From contig SCPZ01000097.1 of the NCBI GenBank assembly GCA_004299305.1, forward strand, positions 150,457-214,456: a stretch of DNA of 64,000 nt, written 5' to 3'. The position numbers were made by a program, and so were the translations under genes. Positions 27,320 to 37,629 of this stretch are shown here, in pieces (positions within the stretch are counted from its first letter, which is position 1; each line of letters opens with the position of its first letter). The notes below the pieces were generated by a model. It had not been told where the DNA came from, did no database searches, and saw only the letters and a list, made by a program, of their open reading frames with translations. The stretch is from Methylobacter sp. Lineage in GTDB: Bacteria; Pseudomonadota; Gammaproteobacteria; Methylococcales; Methylomonadaceae.

Positions 27320-28776
27320 TATTTATATCCTGAAGTTTTGCCTACATCCCTGTGGTTCGAGCGTGAGTCCGTCACCATGGGCGCAGGAGGTAGAACTACG
27401 CCGGGAGCAGTCGCCGAGGAGCGGAAGTCTTCAACCAATGCGGCCGCTACATTCTCCATGCGTTGAGCCCTTGACCCTTTGATCAAAATAACTTCATCGC
27501 CTTTGAGTTCTTGCTTTAACGCCTCAATCAAATCATTTTTAGTGTCAAAAAAAGTAGCTGCTTTACCAAAAGTTTTTACTGTATTTCGGGCGTCCGAACC
27601 TGTAGCAAAAAGACGCACAACGCCACTTGATTTAATGAGCTCCCCCATTTTTTCATGTATTTTTGCGCTCTCAGGACCCAACTCGCCAAAAGCGCCTAAA
27701 ACTAACCAACGCTTACCGGTACAGTTAGCCAATACATCCAGTCCGGCTTTTAGTGAAGCTGAATTGGCGTTGTAAGTATCATCTATAACAATATTGCCTA
27801 AACGACTTACCAGCGGTTGTAATCGTCCTGTGACTGGCTTTACGCTTTCCAGCCCCTGTTTAATTTGTTGCGGATCAATGCCTAGCGCCAAACATGCCGT
27901 TGTTGCGGCCAATGCGTTTACGACATTATGCTGGCCTGCCAGTTTTAGTTTTATCGTCAACTCGCCTGCTCTGGTCACTAATGCAAAGATCGTGACGAAG
28001 GCATGGTCAATAATTTCTGTTTTGACGGAATGGGCTGTCACATCTGCCCGCTCATCCATCCCAAACGATATGACTTTCTTTGTGTCGGCTACCGATTTCC
28101 AGTAGTCGAAATAGGCATCATCGCGGTTAAGAACTGCCACGCCGTCTTGTTTAAGCGTCTGGATTATTTCCCCTTTCGCTTCGGCGACACCGTCAATACT
28201 GCCGAAACCCTCTATATGTGCGGCTCCCACGTTGGTAATGATAGCAACATCCGCCTGTGCATATTGACTAGTATATTTAATTTCGTCCGGATGGTTTGCG
28301 CCCATCTCAATGACTGCGTACCGATGTTGTTCGTTCAAACGCAACAAGGTTAAGGGTACGCCGATGTCATTATTCAGATTGCCTTGAGTAAACAGCGTAT
28401 TACCGTTGAGGCTCAATATGGCCGCCACCATTTCCTTGGCGGTGGTTTTTCCGTTACTGCCGGTAATGCCTACTACCGATACTGACGCTTTTTTTCTCCA
28501 AGTTCCTGCCAACTTAGCCAAGGCTAAACGCGTATCGTCAACAACAATATGCGGTATCGCTGTAGTAATGCCTTGATGCACAATTGCTGCGGCAGCTCCA
28601 GCTTGCGCTGCCTCAGTCACAAAGTCATTGCCGTCAAAGTTATAGCCTTTTATTGCAACATAAAGCTGTCCCGGCTTTATCGCCCTGGTATCTATGCTGA
28701 CCGATGAGATGATTCTATCGTCCCCAATCAACCGTCCCTGTACACTCGCTGCAATCTCACTTAACAGCATATTCAT
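27319..28776 (-). CDS. murF: UDP-MurNAc-tripeptide-D-alanyl-D-alanine ligase, with repeat-derived C-terminal tail
   Basis: 485 residues against about 452 in E. coli. Motifs [43 protein letters not shown] and [16 protein letters not shown] identify MurF, which adds D-Ala-D-Ala to the UDP-MurNAc tripeptide. The core protein ends near VAAALVEDF; the last 35 or so residues ([18 protein letters not shown] and on to the stop) are encoded by two adjacent dispersed repeats (27336-27400). The start overlaps murE as ATGA. Confidence 0.95.
   Translation of the reverse strand: MNMLLSEIAASVQGRLIGDDRIISSVSIDTRAIKPGQLYVAIKGYNFDGNDFVTEAAQAGAAAAIVHQGITTAIPHIVVDDTRLALAKLAGTWRKKASVSVVGITGSNGKTTAKEMVAAILSLNGNTLFTQGNLNNDIGVPLTLLRLNEQHRYAVIEMGANHPDEIKYTSQYAQADVAIITNVGAAHIEGFGSIDGVAEAKGEIIQTLKQDGVAVLNRDDAYFDYWKSVADTKKVISFGMDERADVTAHSVKTEIIDHAFVTIFALVTRAGELTIKLKLAGQHNVVNALAATTACLALGIDPQQIKQGLESVKPVTGRLQPLVSRLGNIVIDDTYNANSASLKAGLDVLANCTGKRWLVLGAFGELGPESAKIHEKMGELIKSSGVVRLFATGSDARNTVKTFGKAATFFDTKNDLIEALKQELKGDEVILIKGSRAQRMENVAAALVEDFRSSATAPGVVLPPAPMVTDSRSNHRDVGKTSGYK
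27336..27400. repeat. Two fused dispersed repeats translated at the murF 3' end
   Basis: On the coding strand GTTCTACCTCCTGCGCCCATGG (27379-27400 region) matches the TACCTCCTGCATCC core at 48947-48975. It is followed by CACAGGGATGTAGGCAAAAC, the complement of the TTGCCTACATCCCTGT palindrome at 4070-4091. Together they give murF a tail of about 30 residues. Confidence 0.72.
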
Positions 28777-30308
28777 TCGCTTCGTTCACAATGAATCTTG
28801 CGCCTGTCCAATGCATCCATCACAATCTGCCTGTCGCTGAAAGGTATGCATACGCCATTGCTTTCCTGATATTGCTCATGGCCTTTACCTGCAATCACTA
28901 TGCAATCATTTTTAGCTGCATTTGTTACCACTTTTTGTATCGCCTGCTCTCTGTTTTGAATAACTTCAACCTTGGCGGATCTGCATCCGGCCAAAATATC
29001 GTTAACTATATCCAGTCCATTTTCGTAACGGGGGTTGTCATCGGTAATAACCACATGATCAGCCCAATGTTCAGCAATTTCTCCCATTTGCGAACGTTTA
29101 CCTGTATCCCTATTTCCGCCACAACCGAAAACTACCCATAAGGCCTGTTTACAATGCTTGCGCACGCTGGATAAAACTTTGTCCAAGGCATCAGGCGTGT
29201 GGGCGTAATCAACAAAAATCATTGGATCGGTCTCCGCTCCAAATCGCTCCATTCGACCATCAACCTGCTTTATAGCGGTAAGTTTTTTAGTTGCCTCATC
29301 CAGCGAAACTTTCATAGCCAACATTACGGTCAAAACGGCCAGGACATTTTCTATATTAAAATCACCGAACAGCGGTACTTTCAACTGCTGAAGCTCATCC
29401 CGCCAACGCACATCAAATTCGATGCCATCCGTTTTATGTTGTATGTTTTCCGCGATAACGGACTCGCCTGAATCCGCGATTTTTCCCTTAACGCTAAATT
29501 GCCATAGTTGCACCGATTTAGGGCAAGCGGCAATAATCCGCTCGCTGTAACCGTCATCCAAGTTTACTGCGGCGAAAACCAAGCCCGGCGTTGTCAATAG
29601 CGCCAGTTTAGCCTGTACATAAGCGTCCATCGTGCCGTGATAATCCAGATGGTCACGGCTGATGTTAGTAAATACCGCGCCCTTAAACATCACACCGTTG
29701 ACTCTGCCTTGCTCCAGGCCATGTGAGGAGACTTCCATCGCTACCGCACGCTTTTTATTCTTTAACAATTCCGCCAGTATTTTCTGAATCGCCAGTGCGT
29801 CGGGCGTAGTATTCAGCGTCTTGTTGAGTTTGCCCCATTCACCCCAGCCGAGTGTCCCGATAATCCCGCAATCGTCTAACATCTGACTCAAAAACTGACT
29901 GCAAGACGTTTTGCCATTCGTCCCGGTGATGCCGATAACTGTCATAAATCGGGATGGATCGCCATAAAAACGTGCGGCCAGCTCCCCCAGCTTTAAACCC
30001 AGTGCTTCTACGGCAATCATCGGTATATGCATAGTGATGCTGTTCTGCAAATCCTCCGCCAGCTGCTGACCATTGCCGACGGGATCAAAAAGCACTACGC
30101 ATGCTCCGTTATTAATAGCCTGCTCAACATGCACTAAACCATGCTGTTTGGCGCCGGACAACGCAACAAATGCATCGCCGCAAACCACCTCACGGCTATC
30201 CAAAGCCAAGCCGACAATCGGCATATCGTCGTGCTCTGGAACTGAAACCAGTCCATTTAATAAATATTTCAGCTGCGGCACACCACTACACAGCCCCTGC
30301 CTCTGCAT
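28773..30308 (-). CDS. murE: UDP-MurNAc-L-Ala-D-Glu meso-diaminopimelate ligase
   Basis: 511 residues from the ATG at 30308 (MQRQGLCSGVPQLKYLL); the track start adds 14 residues. P-loop VIGITGTNGKTSCSQFL, TNISRDHLDYHGTM and DYAHTPDALDKVL are present, and the DNPR motif (TDDNPRYENG) indicates meso-diaminopimelate as the third residue, as in other Gram-negative bacteria. The gap to ftsI is 51 bases. Confidence 0.96.
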   Translation of the reverse strand: MQRQGLCSGVPQLKYLLNGLVSVPEHDDMPIVGLALDSREVVCGDAFVALSGAKQHGLVHVEQAINNGACVVLFDPVGNGQQLAEDLQNSITMHIPMIAVEALGLKLGELAARFYGDPSRFMTVIGITGTNGKTSCSQFLSQMLDDCGIIGTLGWGEWGKLNKTLNTTPDALAIQKILAELLKNKKRAVAMEVSSHGLEQGRVNGVMFKGAVFTNISRDHLDYHGTMDAYVQAKLALLTTPGLVFAAVNLDDGYSERIIAACPKSVQLWQFSVKGKIADSGESVIAENIQHKTDGIEFDVRWRDELQQLKVPLFGDFNIENVLAVLTVMLAMKVSLDEATKKLTAIKQVDGRMERFGAETDPMIFVDYAHTPDALDKVLSSVRKHCKQALWVVFGCGGNRDTGKRSQMGEIAEHWADHVVITDDNPRYENGLDIVNDILAGCRSAKVEVIQNREQAIQKVVTNAAKNDCIVIAGKGHEQYQESNGVCIPFSDRQIVMDALDRRKIHCERSE

Positions 30309-30359
30309 TACTTTATTTCCTTCATAATCCACACGGGGGCGGAAAAACAAGTCGCCATG

Positions 30360-32087
30360 TTATGAACCTTGTCGTGTCAACAGGATCGGCATATTATCCT
30401 GTTGATCTGGAGCAATTCCCAACACCCTTAAAGCCCCCGCCATCACCTTGGAAAATACCGGAGCCGAGACTATTCCACCGTAATATTGTCCCGCAGAGGG
30501 TTCGTCAATCATGACCACGATAATCAATCGTGGATTCTTTGCTGGCGCCATGCCTGCAAAAACAGAAAAATAGCTTTTCTCAACATACCCGCCCGCACCG
30601 GACTTTTTTACCGTCCCTGTTTTACCGGCGGCGCTGTATCCATCGACTCTAGCCTCATAGGCGGTGCCGTCTTTCATAAGCACGGTTTCCAGCATGGCTC
30701 TGACTCTCTTTGCTGTCTTGGCTGAAAACACCCGTTGCTCGTCAACATCGTCATCTCGTCTTAACAAGCTAACCGAGTGCAAAATGCCGTTATCCGCTAA
30801 TGCTGTATAAGCTCTTGCCAGCTGCAATGCTGAAGTACTTACACCATAGCCAAATGATAAAGTTGCTCTATCAAATTCATGCCAACTTTGATAATCAAGC
30901 AAACTGCCACTTGCTTCTCCAGGGAAGCCAGAGCCAGCAGCAACGCCAAAGCCCAGCTTATTGTAAATTCCCCAAAAATATTCCGGCGGCATTCTTAATG
31001 CCATCAGGCTCACCCCAACATTGCTGGATTTCTTCAGTACTCCTGTTAAATCCAGCGTTCCATAATTATGCACATCCTTAACCACATGATTCCCAACCTG
31101 ATAAACCCCGTGGGTTTCAAAAAACTCATCAGGCTTGACATATCCACCGTCCAAGGCGGCGGCAACAACAAACGGCTTGACCGTTGATCCCGGCTCAAAT
31201 ACATCGGTTAAGGATCTATTCCTGTATAAACTTTCCTTTAAACTCTTTCTGGTATTCGGGTTAAATGACGGTTGATTCACTGCCGCCAAAATTTCACCGC
31301 TCTTTGCATCCAATACCACTAGTGCGGCTGACTTTGCCTTGTGCTGGTTAACTGCCAACTGTAGTTCTCGATACGCTAGATACTGGATGCGCTGATCAAT
31401 GCTTAACTCCAGATTCTTACCGGCAACCGGTTCTTTTATATTTTCTACATCTTCAATAATTCGGCGCTGCCCATCCCTGATAACTCGTTTGCTGCCTGGA
31501 ATGCCTTTTAATAATTTTTCATATCCTGATTCAAGCCCCGCCTGACCAATATCGTCAATATCGGTAAAACCGACTAAATGCGCAGAAACCTCTCCAGCCG
31601 GATAAAAACGCTTGAACTCTCGTTCGAAATAAATGCCTGCAAGCTTCAATGCTTTTACTTGGTCGGCAACCACCGGGCTAATCTGTCGAGCAATATAAAC
31701 AAACTGCCTGTGCGCATCTCCCTTAATCAGATCGCTGACTTTTCCCTTCGGCAAATTTAACAACTTTTCTATTTGCCTAATTTCGCTTTCTTTTGCCGGT
31801 TCAATTTCTTGCGGATTCATCCAAATGGACTCGACAGGCGTACTGATTGCAAGCGGTGCGCCATTCCTGTCTTTGATCATGCCTCTGTATGCCTCTACCT
31901 CCACGTCACTGACATGGCGCATATCGCCCTGATCCTTAAGAAACTGCTTGTTCAGTACCTGTAAATCGACGGCTCGACCAACCAAAATCGCCATGCAAGT
32001 CATTATAAAAATGACTACCAGTCTCCTACGTCCTGAAAAATTGTCGGCTGGCTTGCTTACCCTATTCCTGCCTTGAAAATGCATCAT
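30360..32087 (-). CDS. ftsI: Septal transpeptidase FtsI (penicillin-binding protein 3)
   Basis: 575 residues: cytoplasmic N-terminus, one membrane anchor (LVVIFIMTCMAILVGRAVDL), a pedestal domain, and the transpeptidase with SxxK in GSTVKPFV, SSN in KSSNVGVS, and KTG in AAGKTGTVKK. It cross-links septal peptidoglycan with FtsW. The KTGTVKK form of the third motif is usual for this family. Adjacent to ftsL with no gap. Confidence 0.96.
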   Translation of the reverse strand: MMHFQGRNRVSKPADNFSGRRRLVVIFIMTCMAILVGRAVDLQVLNKQFLKDQGDMRHVSDVEVEAYRGMIKDRNGAPLAISTPVESIWMNPQEIEPAKESEIRQIEKLLNLPKGKVSDLIKGDAHRQFVYIARQISPVVADQVKALKLAGIYFEREFKRFYPAGEVSAHLVGFTDIDDIGQAGLESGYEKLLKGIPGSKRVIRDGQRRIIEDVENIKEPVAGKNLELSIDQRIQYLAYRELQLAVNQHKAKSAALVVLDAKSGEILAAVNQPSFNPNTRKSLKESLYRNRSLTDVFEPGSTVKPFVVAAALDGGYVKPDEFFETHGVYQVGNHVVKDVHNYGTLDLTGVLKKSSNVGVSLMALRMPPEYFWGIYNKLGFGVAAGSGFPGEASGSLLDYQSWHEFDRATLSFGYGVSTSALQLARAYTALADNGILHSVSLLRRDDDVDEQRVFSAKTAKRVRAMLETVLMKDGTAYEARVDGYSAAGKTGTVKKSGAGGYVEKSYFSVFAGMAPAKNPRLIIVVMIDEPSAGQYYGGIVSAPVFSKVMAGALRVLGIAPDQQDNMPILLTRQGS

Positions 32088-32360
32088 TTACGGTTTTATA
32101 TAAATAATTTTTTCTCGCAACGGCATAACCAACTTCAATTGTTCCCGCGCCACTTGTTCTACCCGGTTTTGCTCTGCTAAGGTTGTCAATTCCAATTGTA
32201 GTTGCCCCCATTCCACTTCATATTGGTCCAACGCTCTTTCCTGCTTTTGAATTTCAATAAAAATCAACCGCGAGTGATATTTACTGTAAATTACGACCAA
32301 AGCAGATATCAATAACACCAATATCAGTCCGACTACACCTAAATAGCGACTTGTTGTCAT
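32088..32360 (-). CDS. ftsL: Cell division protein FtsL
   Basis: 90 residues: a membrane helix (LGVVGLILVLLISALVVIYS), then a periplasmic coiled coil (LIFIEIQKQERALDQYEVEWGQLQLELTTL) and the terminal EQLKLVMP segment typical of FtsL. It forms the FtsQLB complex. Identification rests on topology, size and position between rsmH and ftsI. Its ATG directly follows the rsmH stop. Confidence 0.93.
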   Translation of the reverse strand: MTTSRYLGVVGLILVLLISALVVIYSKYHSRLIFIEIQKQERALDQYEVEWGQLQLELTTLAEQNRVEQVAREQLKLVMPLREKIIYIKP

Positions 32361-33341
32361 TTATAACTGCATGGATACAGGAGGCAAAGTAATGCATGAC
32401 GTGCTTGCCGAAACCTTCTCGGCAACTCGCATAACTGCGCTTCGCGCTCTTGGGTTTTGAGCAACTTCCTGTGGCCCAGCCTTAAGTGCTTTACCTATTT
32501 TCTTCAAGGCGCCCTTAGCTATATCAATTTCTTTTATAGGTAATTTGCCCGGATTGTATTTGGCTCCAGACTCAGACCTGATAAAGCGTTTGACGATTCG
32601 GTCTTCCAATGAATGGAAGGAAATAACCACCAATCGCCCGTCAGGCTTCAAAATTCGTGCAGACTGCTGTAAAACAGCCCTTAATTCATCCAACTCACTA
32701 TTGATTTCTATGCGAATTGCTTGAAAACTGCGCGTTGCCGGATGCTTGTGTTTCTCTCTTATCGGCACGACGTCTTCGATAAGATTTGCCAGCTCTCTAG
32801 TTGTCGTAATAGGTGATTCAACTCGTTTTTCAATAATCGCATGAGCTATGCGTCTTGCAAACCGTTCCTCACCGTATTCAAATAAAACCTTAACCAGCTC
32901 TTTTTCATCAACGCCAGCCAGCCATTGTTCAGCCGTAACGCCAGCATTACCATCCATCCGCATATCCAACGGCCCGTCGCGTAAAAAGCTAAAGCCTCTT
33001 TCTGGATTGTCCAATTGCGGCGATGATACTCCCAAGTCCATTAAAATACCGTCGACCTTTCCAGCTAAGCCTTCACTTGCAACTATATTCTCCACCTCAG
33101 AAAAACAGTTATGTTTTAGCTTAAACCGTTTATCTTCAAGCATGGATTGGGCATAACCCGAGTTAACTGCATCCAGATCTCGGTCAAAAGCCAACAGCCG
33201 CCCGGCTGGATCCAGTAAATTTAAAATCCCCTGACTATGTCCACCCCGACCAAAAGTACAATCCAGATAAATACCGTCTTTTTTGATAGCCAACTGCTGC
33301 AAAGCTTCTGCAAACATAACGGGCAAATGTTTCACTAACAA
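32361..33341 (-). CDS. rsmH: 16S rRNA m4C1402 methyltransferase, with repeat-derived C-terminal tail
   Basis: 326 residues. KHLPVMFAEALQQL, DCTFGRGGHSQGIL (S-adenosylmethionine loop), MDLGVSSPQLDNPERGFSF, HPATRSFQAIRIEIN and ISFHSLEDRIVKRF identify RsmH (MraW), which N4-methylates C1402 of 16S rRNA. The family normally ends at about RSAVMRVAEK; here about 15 more residues (SASTSCITLPPVSMQL) follow, encoded by a junction-repeat core at 32366-32392. Confidence 0.95.
   Translation of the reverse strand: MLVKHLPVMFAEALQQLAIKKDGIYLDCTFGRGGHSQGILNLLDPAGRLLAFDRDLDAVNSGYAQSMLEDKRFKLKHNCFSEVENIVASEGLAGKVDGILMDLGVSSPQLDNPERGFSFLRDGPLDMRMDGNAGVTAEQWLAGVDEKELVKVLFEYGEERFARRIAHAIIEKRVESPITTTRELANLIEDVVPIREKHKHPATRSFQAIRIEINSELDELRAVLQQSARILKPDGRLVVISFHSLEDRIVKRFIRSESGAKYNPGKLPIKEIDIAKGALKKIGKALKAGPQEVAQNPRARSAVMRVAEKVSASTSCITLPPVSMQL
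32366..32392. repeat. Translated junction-repeat core at the rsmH 3' end
   Basis: Coding-strand TTACTTTGCCTCCTGTATCC followed by ATGCAGTTATAA. It resembles the cores at 42528-42559 (TACCTCCCATATCCATGCA) and 48947-48975. Read as ITLPPVSMQL-stop, directly before the ftsL ATG. Confidence 0.6.
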
Positions 33342-33351
33342 ATCTCCCGTA

Positions 33352-33819
33352 TTAAAAAGATAAAGAGCCTAACTCTTCCAAGCCTTCATTATCATCGCCA
33401 TTCAGCCATTCGCTTTCTTTTGCTCCCCAAGCGTCCTCACTCCAGAGTTCAAATTTATTGAGTTGGCCAATTAGGACAACTTTTTTATCCATATGTGCAA
33501 ATGTTCTCAATTTTTCCGGCAGTAACAAACGACCTTGACTATCCATTTCACATTCGGATGCATTACCGATAACAAACCGTCTTAACTTGCCAGCCATTTT
33601 ATTCAACGTAGGTAATTTACTAATTGTTTGTTCAAGCTTTTCCCACTCAGGCATCGGATAAAGCCACAAACAACCATTCTCTCCAACACATCGTTCATTT
33701 ACAGCGACCGTCACAACCATCTGGCATTCACAACAATCCTGTAACTCCTCCCGATAACGGGTAGGAATTGCAAGACGCCCTTTGCCATCTAAATTGATTG
33801 AACTAATGCCTCGAAACAA
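33352..33819 (-). CDS. mraZ: Transcriptional regulator MraZ
   Basis: 155 residues with two AbrB-like swapped-hairpin repeats: FRGISSINLDGKGRLAIPTRYRE and RFVIGNASECEMDSQGRLLLPEKLR. MraZ binds DNA as a ring and represses the dcw promoter. It is the first gene of the cluster, 10 bases before rsmH, and its operator is visible upstream (33848-33878). Slightly longer than E. coli MraZ (152). Confidence 0.95.
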   Translation of the reverse strand: MFRGISSINLDGKGRLAIPTRYREELQDCCECQMVVTVAVNERCVGENGCLWLYPMPEWEKLEQTISKLPTLNKMAGKLRRFVIGNASECEMDSQGRLLLPEKLRTFAHMDKKVVLIGQLNKFELWSEDAWGAKESEWLNGDDNEGLEELGSLSF

Positions 33820-33847
33820 GATCTACCTCGGATCCCCAAAAAACCCT

Positions 33848-33878
33848 TTTTCCCCACTTTCCTCCACTTACGTCCACT
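33848..33878 (-). promoter_or_regulatory. MraZ operator: three GTGG repeats at 10-bp spacing
   Basis: On the minus strand GTGGACGTAA, GTGGAGGAAA and GTGGGGAAAA follow one another with an exact 10-base period, starting inside the -10 box. Known MraZ sites are three or more TGGGN-type repeats separated by 5 bases, so this fits autorepression of mraZ and the whole dcw cluster. Confidence 0.8.
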
Positions 33879-33904
33879 ATAGATTTCAAATAACACCTAG
33901 TCAA
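33876..33904 (-). promoter_or_regulatory. Sigma70 promoter of the dcw cluster
   Basis: Minus strand TTGACT (33899-33904), 17-base spacer, TATAGT (33876-33881), about 57 bases before the mraZ start. Box quality and spacing are near consensus and the MraZ repeats lie directly downstream. Confidence 0.78.
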
Positions 33905-34237
33905 GGATGATTTTATTTAGATAGATTCTTTCTTTTTTGACAATGACTTATATCTCAAGCGTGATGGAATAAACTCATACAAGGTATGACAAAATAATTC
34001 GCATTTTTTATCAAGCGGTTAATTAATAGTAATGACAAAACACTTTAAGTGTAAGGCTGTCAAAATTTTCTCATTTTTTTGGTAAAAAGAAAGATCAAGT
34101 CAAAGATACTGCCGCAATACTTACCAAGTAGTTTTGTGCTTTATTTTAACGGCACAGCGAAACGGCATGGAGGTAGGGCTGCAAAAGTAGGTGATGTAGG
34201 GGCGGCGGTTGGCGGGCGCACAGCGCCGCGAGAAATA

Positions 34238-34607
34238 GAAAGAGTCGGCCTATAAGCCGGGTTCTGTCGAGAACAGTCATTCATCTAGGCTGCAGATCAC
34301 TCAGCAGCTCAAGCAATCTACCCAGGAACCGCGCGGGCCACGCGTCTGTCCCTCTATTTGATCTTGCTCCGGGTGGGGTTTACCATGCCACTCCTGTTAC
34401 CAGTTGCGCGGTGCGCTCTTACCGCACCTTTTCACCCTTACCGATCATAAATACTCACATGGAGCACTAGTGACAGGCGGTATATTTTCTGCGGCACTTT
34501 CCGTAGGCTCACGCCTCCCAGGCGTTACCTGGCACCCTGCCCAGTGGAGCCCGGACTTTCCTCCATCTTATCTTGCGATAAAACAGCGACTGCTCAGCCA
34601 ACTCTTT
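34238..34607 (-). ncRNA. rnpB: RNase P RNA, bacterial type A
   Basis: About 370 nt on the minus strand. Conserved pieces in order: GAGGAAAGTCCGGGCTCC, GGCAGGGTGCCAGGTAACGC, GGTAAGGGTGAAAAGGTGCG, GTAAGAGCGCACCGCG, ACCCCACCCGGAGCAAG, CCTAGATGAATGACTGTTC and GACAGAACCCGGCTTATAGG. The ends GAGTTGGC and GGCCGACTC pair as helix P1. It is the catalytic RNA that matures tRNA 5' ends. Ends are approximate to a few bases. Confidence 0.95.
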
Positions 34608-35030
34608 CAAGGTCCAGTGTATCACACATCCACATTAGTATGATACAAGTCGACTTTCCGATCAGGCCTGACGAATCCTTCGTCTTCTAAAACTTATCGA
34701 ATACAAAGTGATTCTCCTGCGAAATTCTTATTGCGACAGTATTTTTTTAACCCCGCAGGCGATACGGAAAACATGGAGTGGTTTATATAAGAGCGAAACG
34801 CACTTGCTTGGCGAGGGGCTAAAATATCGGGGATACCAAAAAACTATTCGAGCTGTCATTGAAATGACTAGGAGCTTGTTGGTATTATGAGTTAATTAAA
34901 AACAATGAGTTAGCGAAAGATAAATTTAATTTCGTTAATACTAACATTAGAAATGTGTAACTGGCATGAAATCCGATAGCTGTTAAAAATAAAATAATTT
35001 TATTTATATGGTTATAAGTCCGACAGGCTT
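34608..35030. other. Intergenic region upstream of rnpB, no gene seen
   Basis: The only open frame on the track here (34708-34890) shows no ribosome site or family resemblance. The rnpB promoter must lie just upstream of 34607 on the minus strand; TTGTAT and a GATACA-like box are present but with poor spacing. Nothing else supported. Confidence 0.5.
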
Positions 35031-36980
35031 CTAGTCCTTTTGATGCATAGGTAATTTCAACGTAAAGTTGCTGCCTTCTCCAAGTACACTGCTGACACTG
35101 ATGCTGCCTTTATGTCTTTTCATGATGCCGTAGGCGATAGAAAGACCAAGACCAGTTCCAGAACCAATGGCTTTAGTGGTGAAGAAGGGATCGAAGATTT
35201 TTTGTAAGATGTCATCACTCATGCCATGACCGTTATCCTTAATCTCAACAATGGCCGTATCATCTTCTTGTCGGGTGATCACGCTGATGATGCCTTGATC
35301 TTTGATCGCATATTCAGCGTTTATAATCAGATTTACAAAAACTTGGTTGATTAACCCGGCATAACAACTAACAGGCTTGTTAAGCCGATAATCCTTTATC
35401 ACTTCAATGCGCGCTTTGAAGCCGTGCTGCAAAAAAGATAACGCATTGTTTAAGCCCTCTTCCAGCAACACATCTTTGATTTCAGCCTCGTCCAGTCGGG
35501 AAAAATTACGCAAAGAAAGTACGATCTCTCTAACCCGAGCAGCAGCATTGCTAACGCCGGCTATGAGTAACTGTGCATCCTCTTTGATGAAATCAAACTC
35601 AATTTCTTCGAGCATTTTTTCCAGGCTCTGGGCGCCCAATTCGCTCAAATCCGCACGCTTTAATTGGTCGATAACCGAAATTGTTTGAGCGATATATTCG
35701 CCTAAGATCGGCATATTGGCATTAATTGAGCCAATCGGCGTGTTTAACTCATGCGCTACACCGGCAACCAATTGACCCAGCGAGGCCATCTTTTCCGATT
35801 GTACCAATTGGCTTTGCGCCATTTTGAGTCGATACATAGCCTGTGTAAGTTCTTCGTTAGCTTGTTTATATTGCTCGGTTCTCTGTTCGACCTTTCTTTC
35901 CAATGTTCTATTAAATTCTTCCAATTCTTCCAGGGTATTTTTAAGCTTAGATGTCATCGCATTAAAATTTTCTGCAAAAAGTCCCAACTCATCTCGTTGT
36001 TTAACAGGAATCAATTGGTCAAATTGCCCGGCCGAAATTCTTTGCGTGGCTTCCGATAACAAGCGCACCGGTTGAGTAATTCTTCTGGCGATTAAAATAC
36101 CACCGAGCAAGGTTGCGACCAAACCCAAACCTAACAGGCCCAGCGCTGCATATAACAAAATCAGATAAGGATGCACCGCCTTAGCTAAATCGATTTGAAG
36201 AAACGCTAATATCAACTGATCGGTGCGCGCAGTCGGCAATTGTTGGGATTTGGTCAAAAATACATTCATACCCAATTCCACAAGCTTAGAATCTTGAGTC
36301 ATCGGTATTTTATCTTGAGAAATTCGTTCGCTTAATGCCTGTTTTTGAACGTCCGGTAGCGAGCTGGCAAGAATCCGATTACCTATAACCGAACGTTCGA
36401 CAATGGAAATTTCAAGTGCAGTTGAAGATAAACTTTTGAAATGTTCAATCAAATTTCTGTCTACCGCCACCGCAATCGCAACCCAACCGATTGGAACCGG
36501 AGCCAGTACAGGCACAACGGCCAATTCAAACAGCTCACCTTCAATTAAACCAAAGGCCACTGCTTGTCCGTCTTTTTCGGCTATGTGAATGGCATCCAGA
36601 AAAAGAAAAGGATTTCCCTCAAAATGTCCTGCGGTATCGGCGACAACTTTCTTGTCTAAGCCTATATAAAAACCGCGTTGCCCTTGGATGCGAAGAGTTA
36701 GGTTTTCTACTGCGGAGCGAACCGTTTCTCTGTCATTGCTGTTTACTGCGGCTAAAAAACCGAAATCAGCCGCGAGAATTCGCGTCTCACTGGCCATTTG
36801 TTTGCCGCGTTCGGTAATTAATCTATTAAATATATGCTCAGCATAAACCAGGTTTTGGCCAAGTTGCCTAAGCACGTTGTCTTTAGAAACCCAATAGACG
36901 GAGATAAACGTCAGCACTTGGCCGCCGATAAAAAGAATCGAAAAAAATAAAACGATACGGGCTTGAAGGCTACGGTTCAC
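35031..36980 (-). CDS. Membrane sensor histidine kinase with Cache-like periplasmic domain
   Basis: 649 residues: membrane helix 9-30, a long periplasmic region (31-270) resembling Cache-type sensors ([17 protein letters not shown], and a second [13 protein letters not shown] part), helix 271-298, HAMP about 296-350, a coiled coil, then the H box [21 protein letters not shown] (H410) and an ATPase domain with [35 protein letters not shown] and GTGLGLSI. A functional kinase is expected. No response regulator lies next to it, so its partner is elsewhere. The start overlaps the end of the cupredoxin gene, so the pair is co-translated. Signal unknown. Confidence 0.9.
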   Translation of the reverse strand: MNRSLQARIVLFFSILFIGGQVLTFISVYWVSKDNVLRQLGQNLVYAEHIFNRLITERGKQMASETRILAADFGFLAAVNSNDRETVRSAVENLTLRIQGQRGFYIGLDKKVVADTAGHFEGNPFLFLDAIHIAEKDGQAVAFGLIEGELFELAVVPVLAPVPIGWVAIAVAVDRNLIEHFKSLSSTALEISIVERSVIGNRILASSLPDVQKQALSERISQDKIPMTQDSKLVELGMNVFLTKSQQLPTARTDQLILAFLQIDLAKAVHPYLILLYAALGLLGLGLVATLLGGILIARRITQPVRLLSEATQRISAGQFDQLIPVKQRDELGLFAENFNAMTSKLKNTLEELEEFNRTLERKVEQRTEQYKQANEELTQAMYRLKMAQSQLVQSEKMASLGQLVAGVAHELNTPIGSINANMPILGEYIAQTISVIDQLKRADLSELGAQSLEKMLEEIEFDFIKEDAQLLIAGVSNAAARVREIVLSLRNFSRLDEAEIKDVLLEEGLNNALSFLQHGFKARIEVIKDYRLNKPVSCYAGLINQVFVNLIINAEYAIKDQGIISVITRQEDDTAIVEIKDNGHGMSDDILQKIFDPFFTTKAIGSGTGLGLSIAYGIMKRHKGSISVSSVLGEGSNFTLKLPMHQKD

Positions 36981-37629
36981 TCTGATAACCCTGTTCCTGA
37001 AGCGTGCTGGGAGGTTTACCGCTGCGTCGATTGGGCTTCAGACTGACTGTGTCATTAATCACGCTGTTACCTTCAATTACTTTAATGATTTTGCTGACCG
37101 ATGCATCAGGTTCGTCTAAATTCTCATGCCATAAAGTAAGCTTATATTCATTTACCGGCAGTTCTATCGACCAATGACCTGAAGCATCGGTTTTTGCAAA
37201 ATAAGGGGTATCTGTTACAACAATATAGCCCACCATCCAGTCATGAATATTGCAACCTAAAACAACGACGCCGGGGGTATTAAAGGTAATAGGTTCAGAA
37301 GGAACGCCACTATAAAGCTTGATCTCAAAACGATGCGCCGGGGAAAAAGAATAAACATGATGTTTAGTCTTGTCGTTGTTTGGAAAAATCACCGACTCGC
37401 CGGTGCGAATCACCAGCACATGTGAAACAAATTCACGATTGATCTGATCCAAGGATTTCGGTTGTTGCGGGCTTAGCGACGGTAGTCCGCCCTGAGTTGG
37501 AGTGGCGGTTATGACTGCGTCACTAACCGCCGCTCCGGCGCTATCTTTTAACTCACCGCTCAATGTCGCTGAATAAGCGCTATTTGTCACTAGTAACAGC
37601 AGCAGGAATCCTGAAATTATGCGATTCAT
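36970..37629 (-). CDS. Periplasmic cupredoxin-like protein (methylamine-utilisation-protein type)
   Basis: 219 residues from the ATG at 37629, overlapping the upstream stop as TGATG; the track start adds ten residues. Residues 1-20 are a signal peptide. The cupredoxin fold shows a type 1 copper set: H90/H91 in TKHHVYSFS and C126-x2-H129-x2-M132 in GCNIHDWM. Residues after about 140 form a small carboxypeptidase-regulatory-like beta domain (TDASGHWSIELPVNEYKLTLWHEN). Similar proteins are often called methylamine utilisation proteins from weak similarity, but no mau genes occur here. Copper binding is well supported by residues; function is unknown. Middle gene of a three-gene operon. Confidence 0.82.
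   Translation of the reverse strand: MNRIISGFLLLLLVTNSAYSATLSGELKDSAGAAVSDAVITATPTQGGLPSLSPQQPKSLDQINREFVSHVLVIRTGESVIFPNNDKTKHHVYSFSPAHRFEIKLYSGVPSEPITFNTPGVVVLGCNIHDWMVGYIVVTDTPYFAKTDASGHWSIELPVNEYKLTLWHENLDEPDASVSKIIKVIEGNSVINDTVSLKPNRRSGKPPSTLQEQGYQSEP

Noticed and set aside
34404-34643. Plus-strand 79-residue frame
   Set aside because: It lies within and antisense to RNase P RNA.
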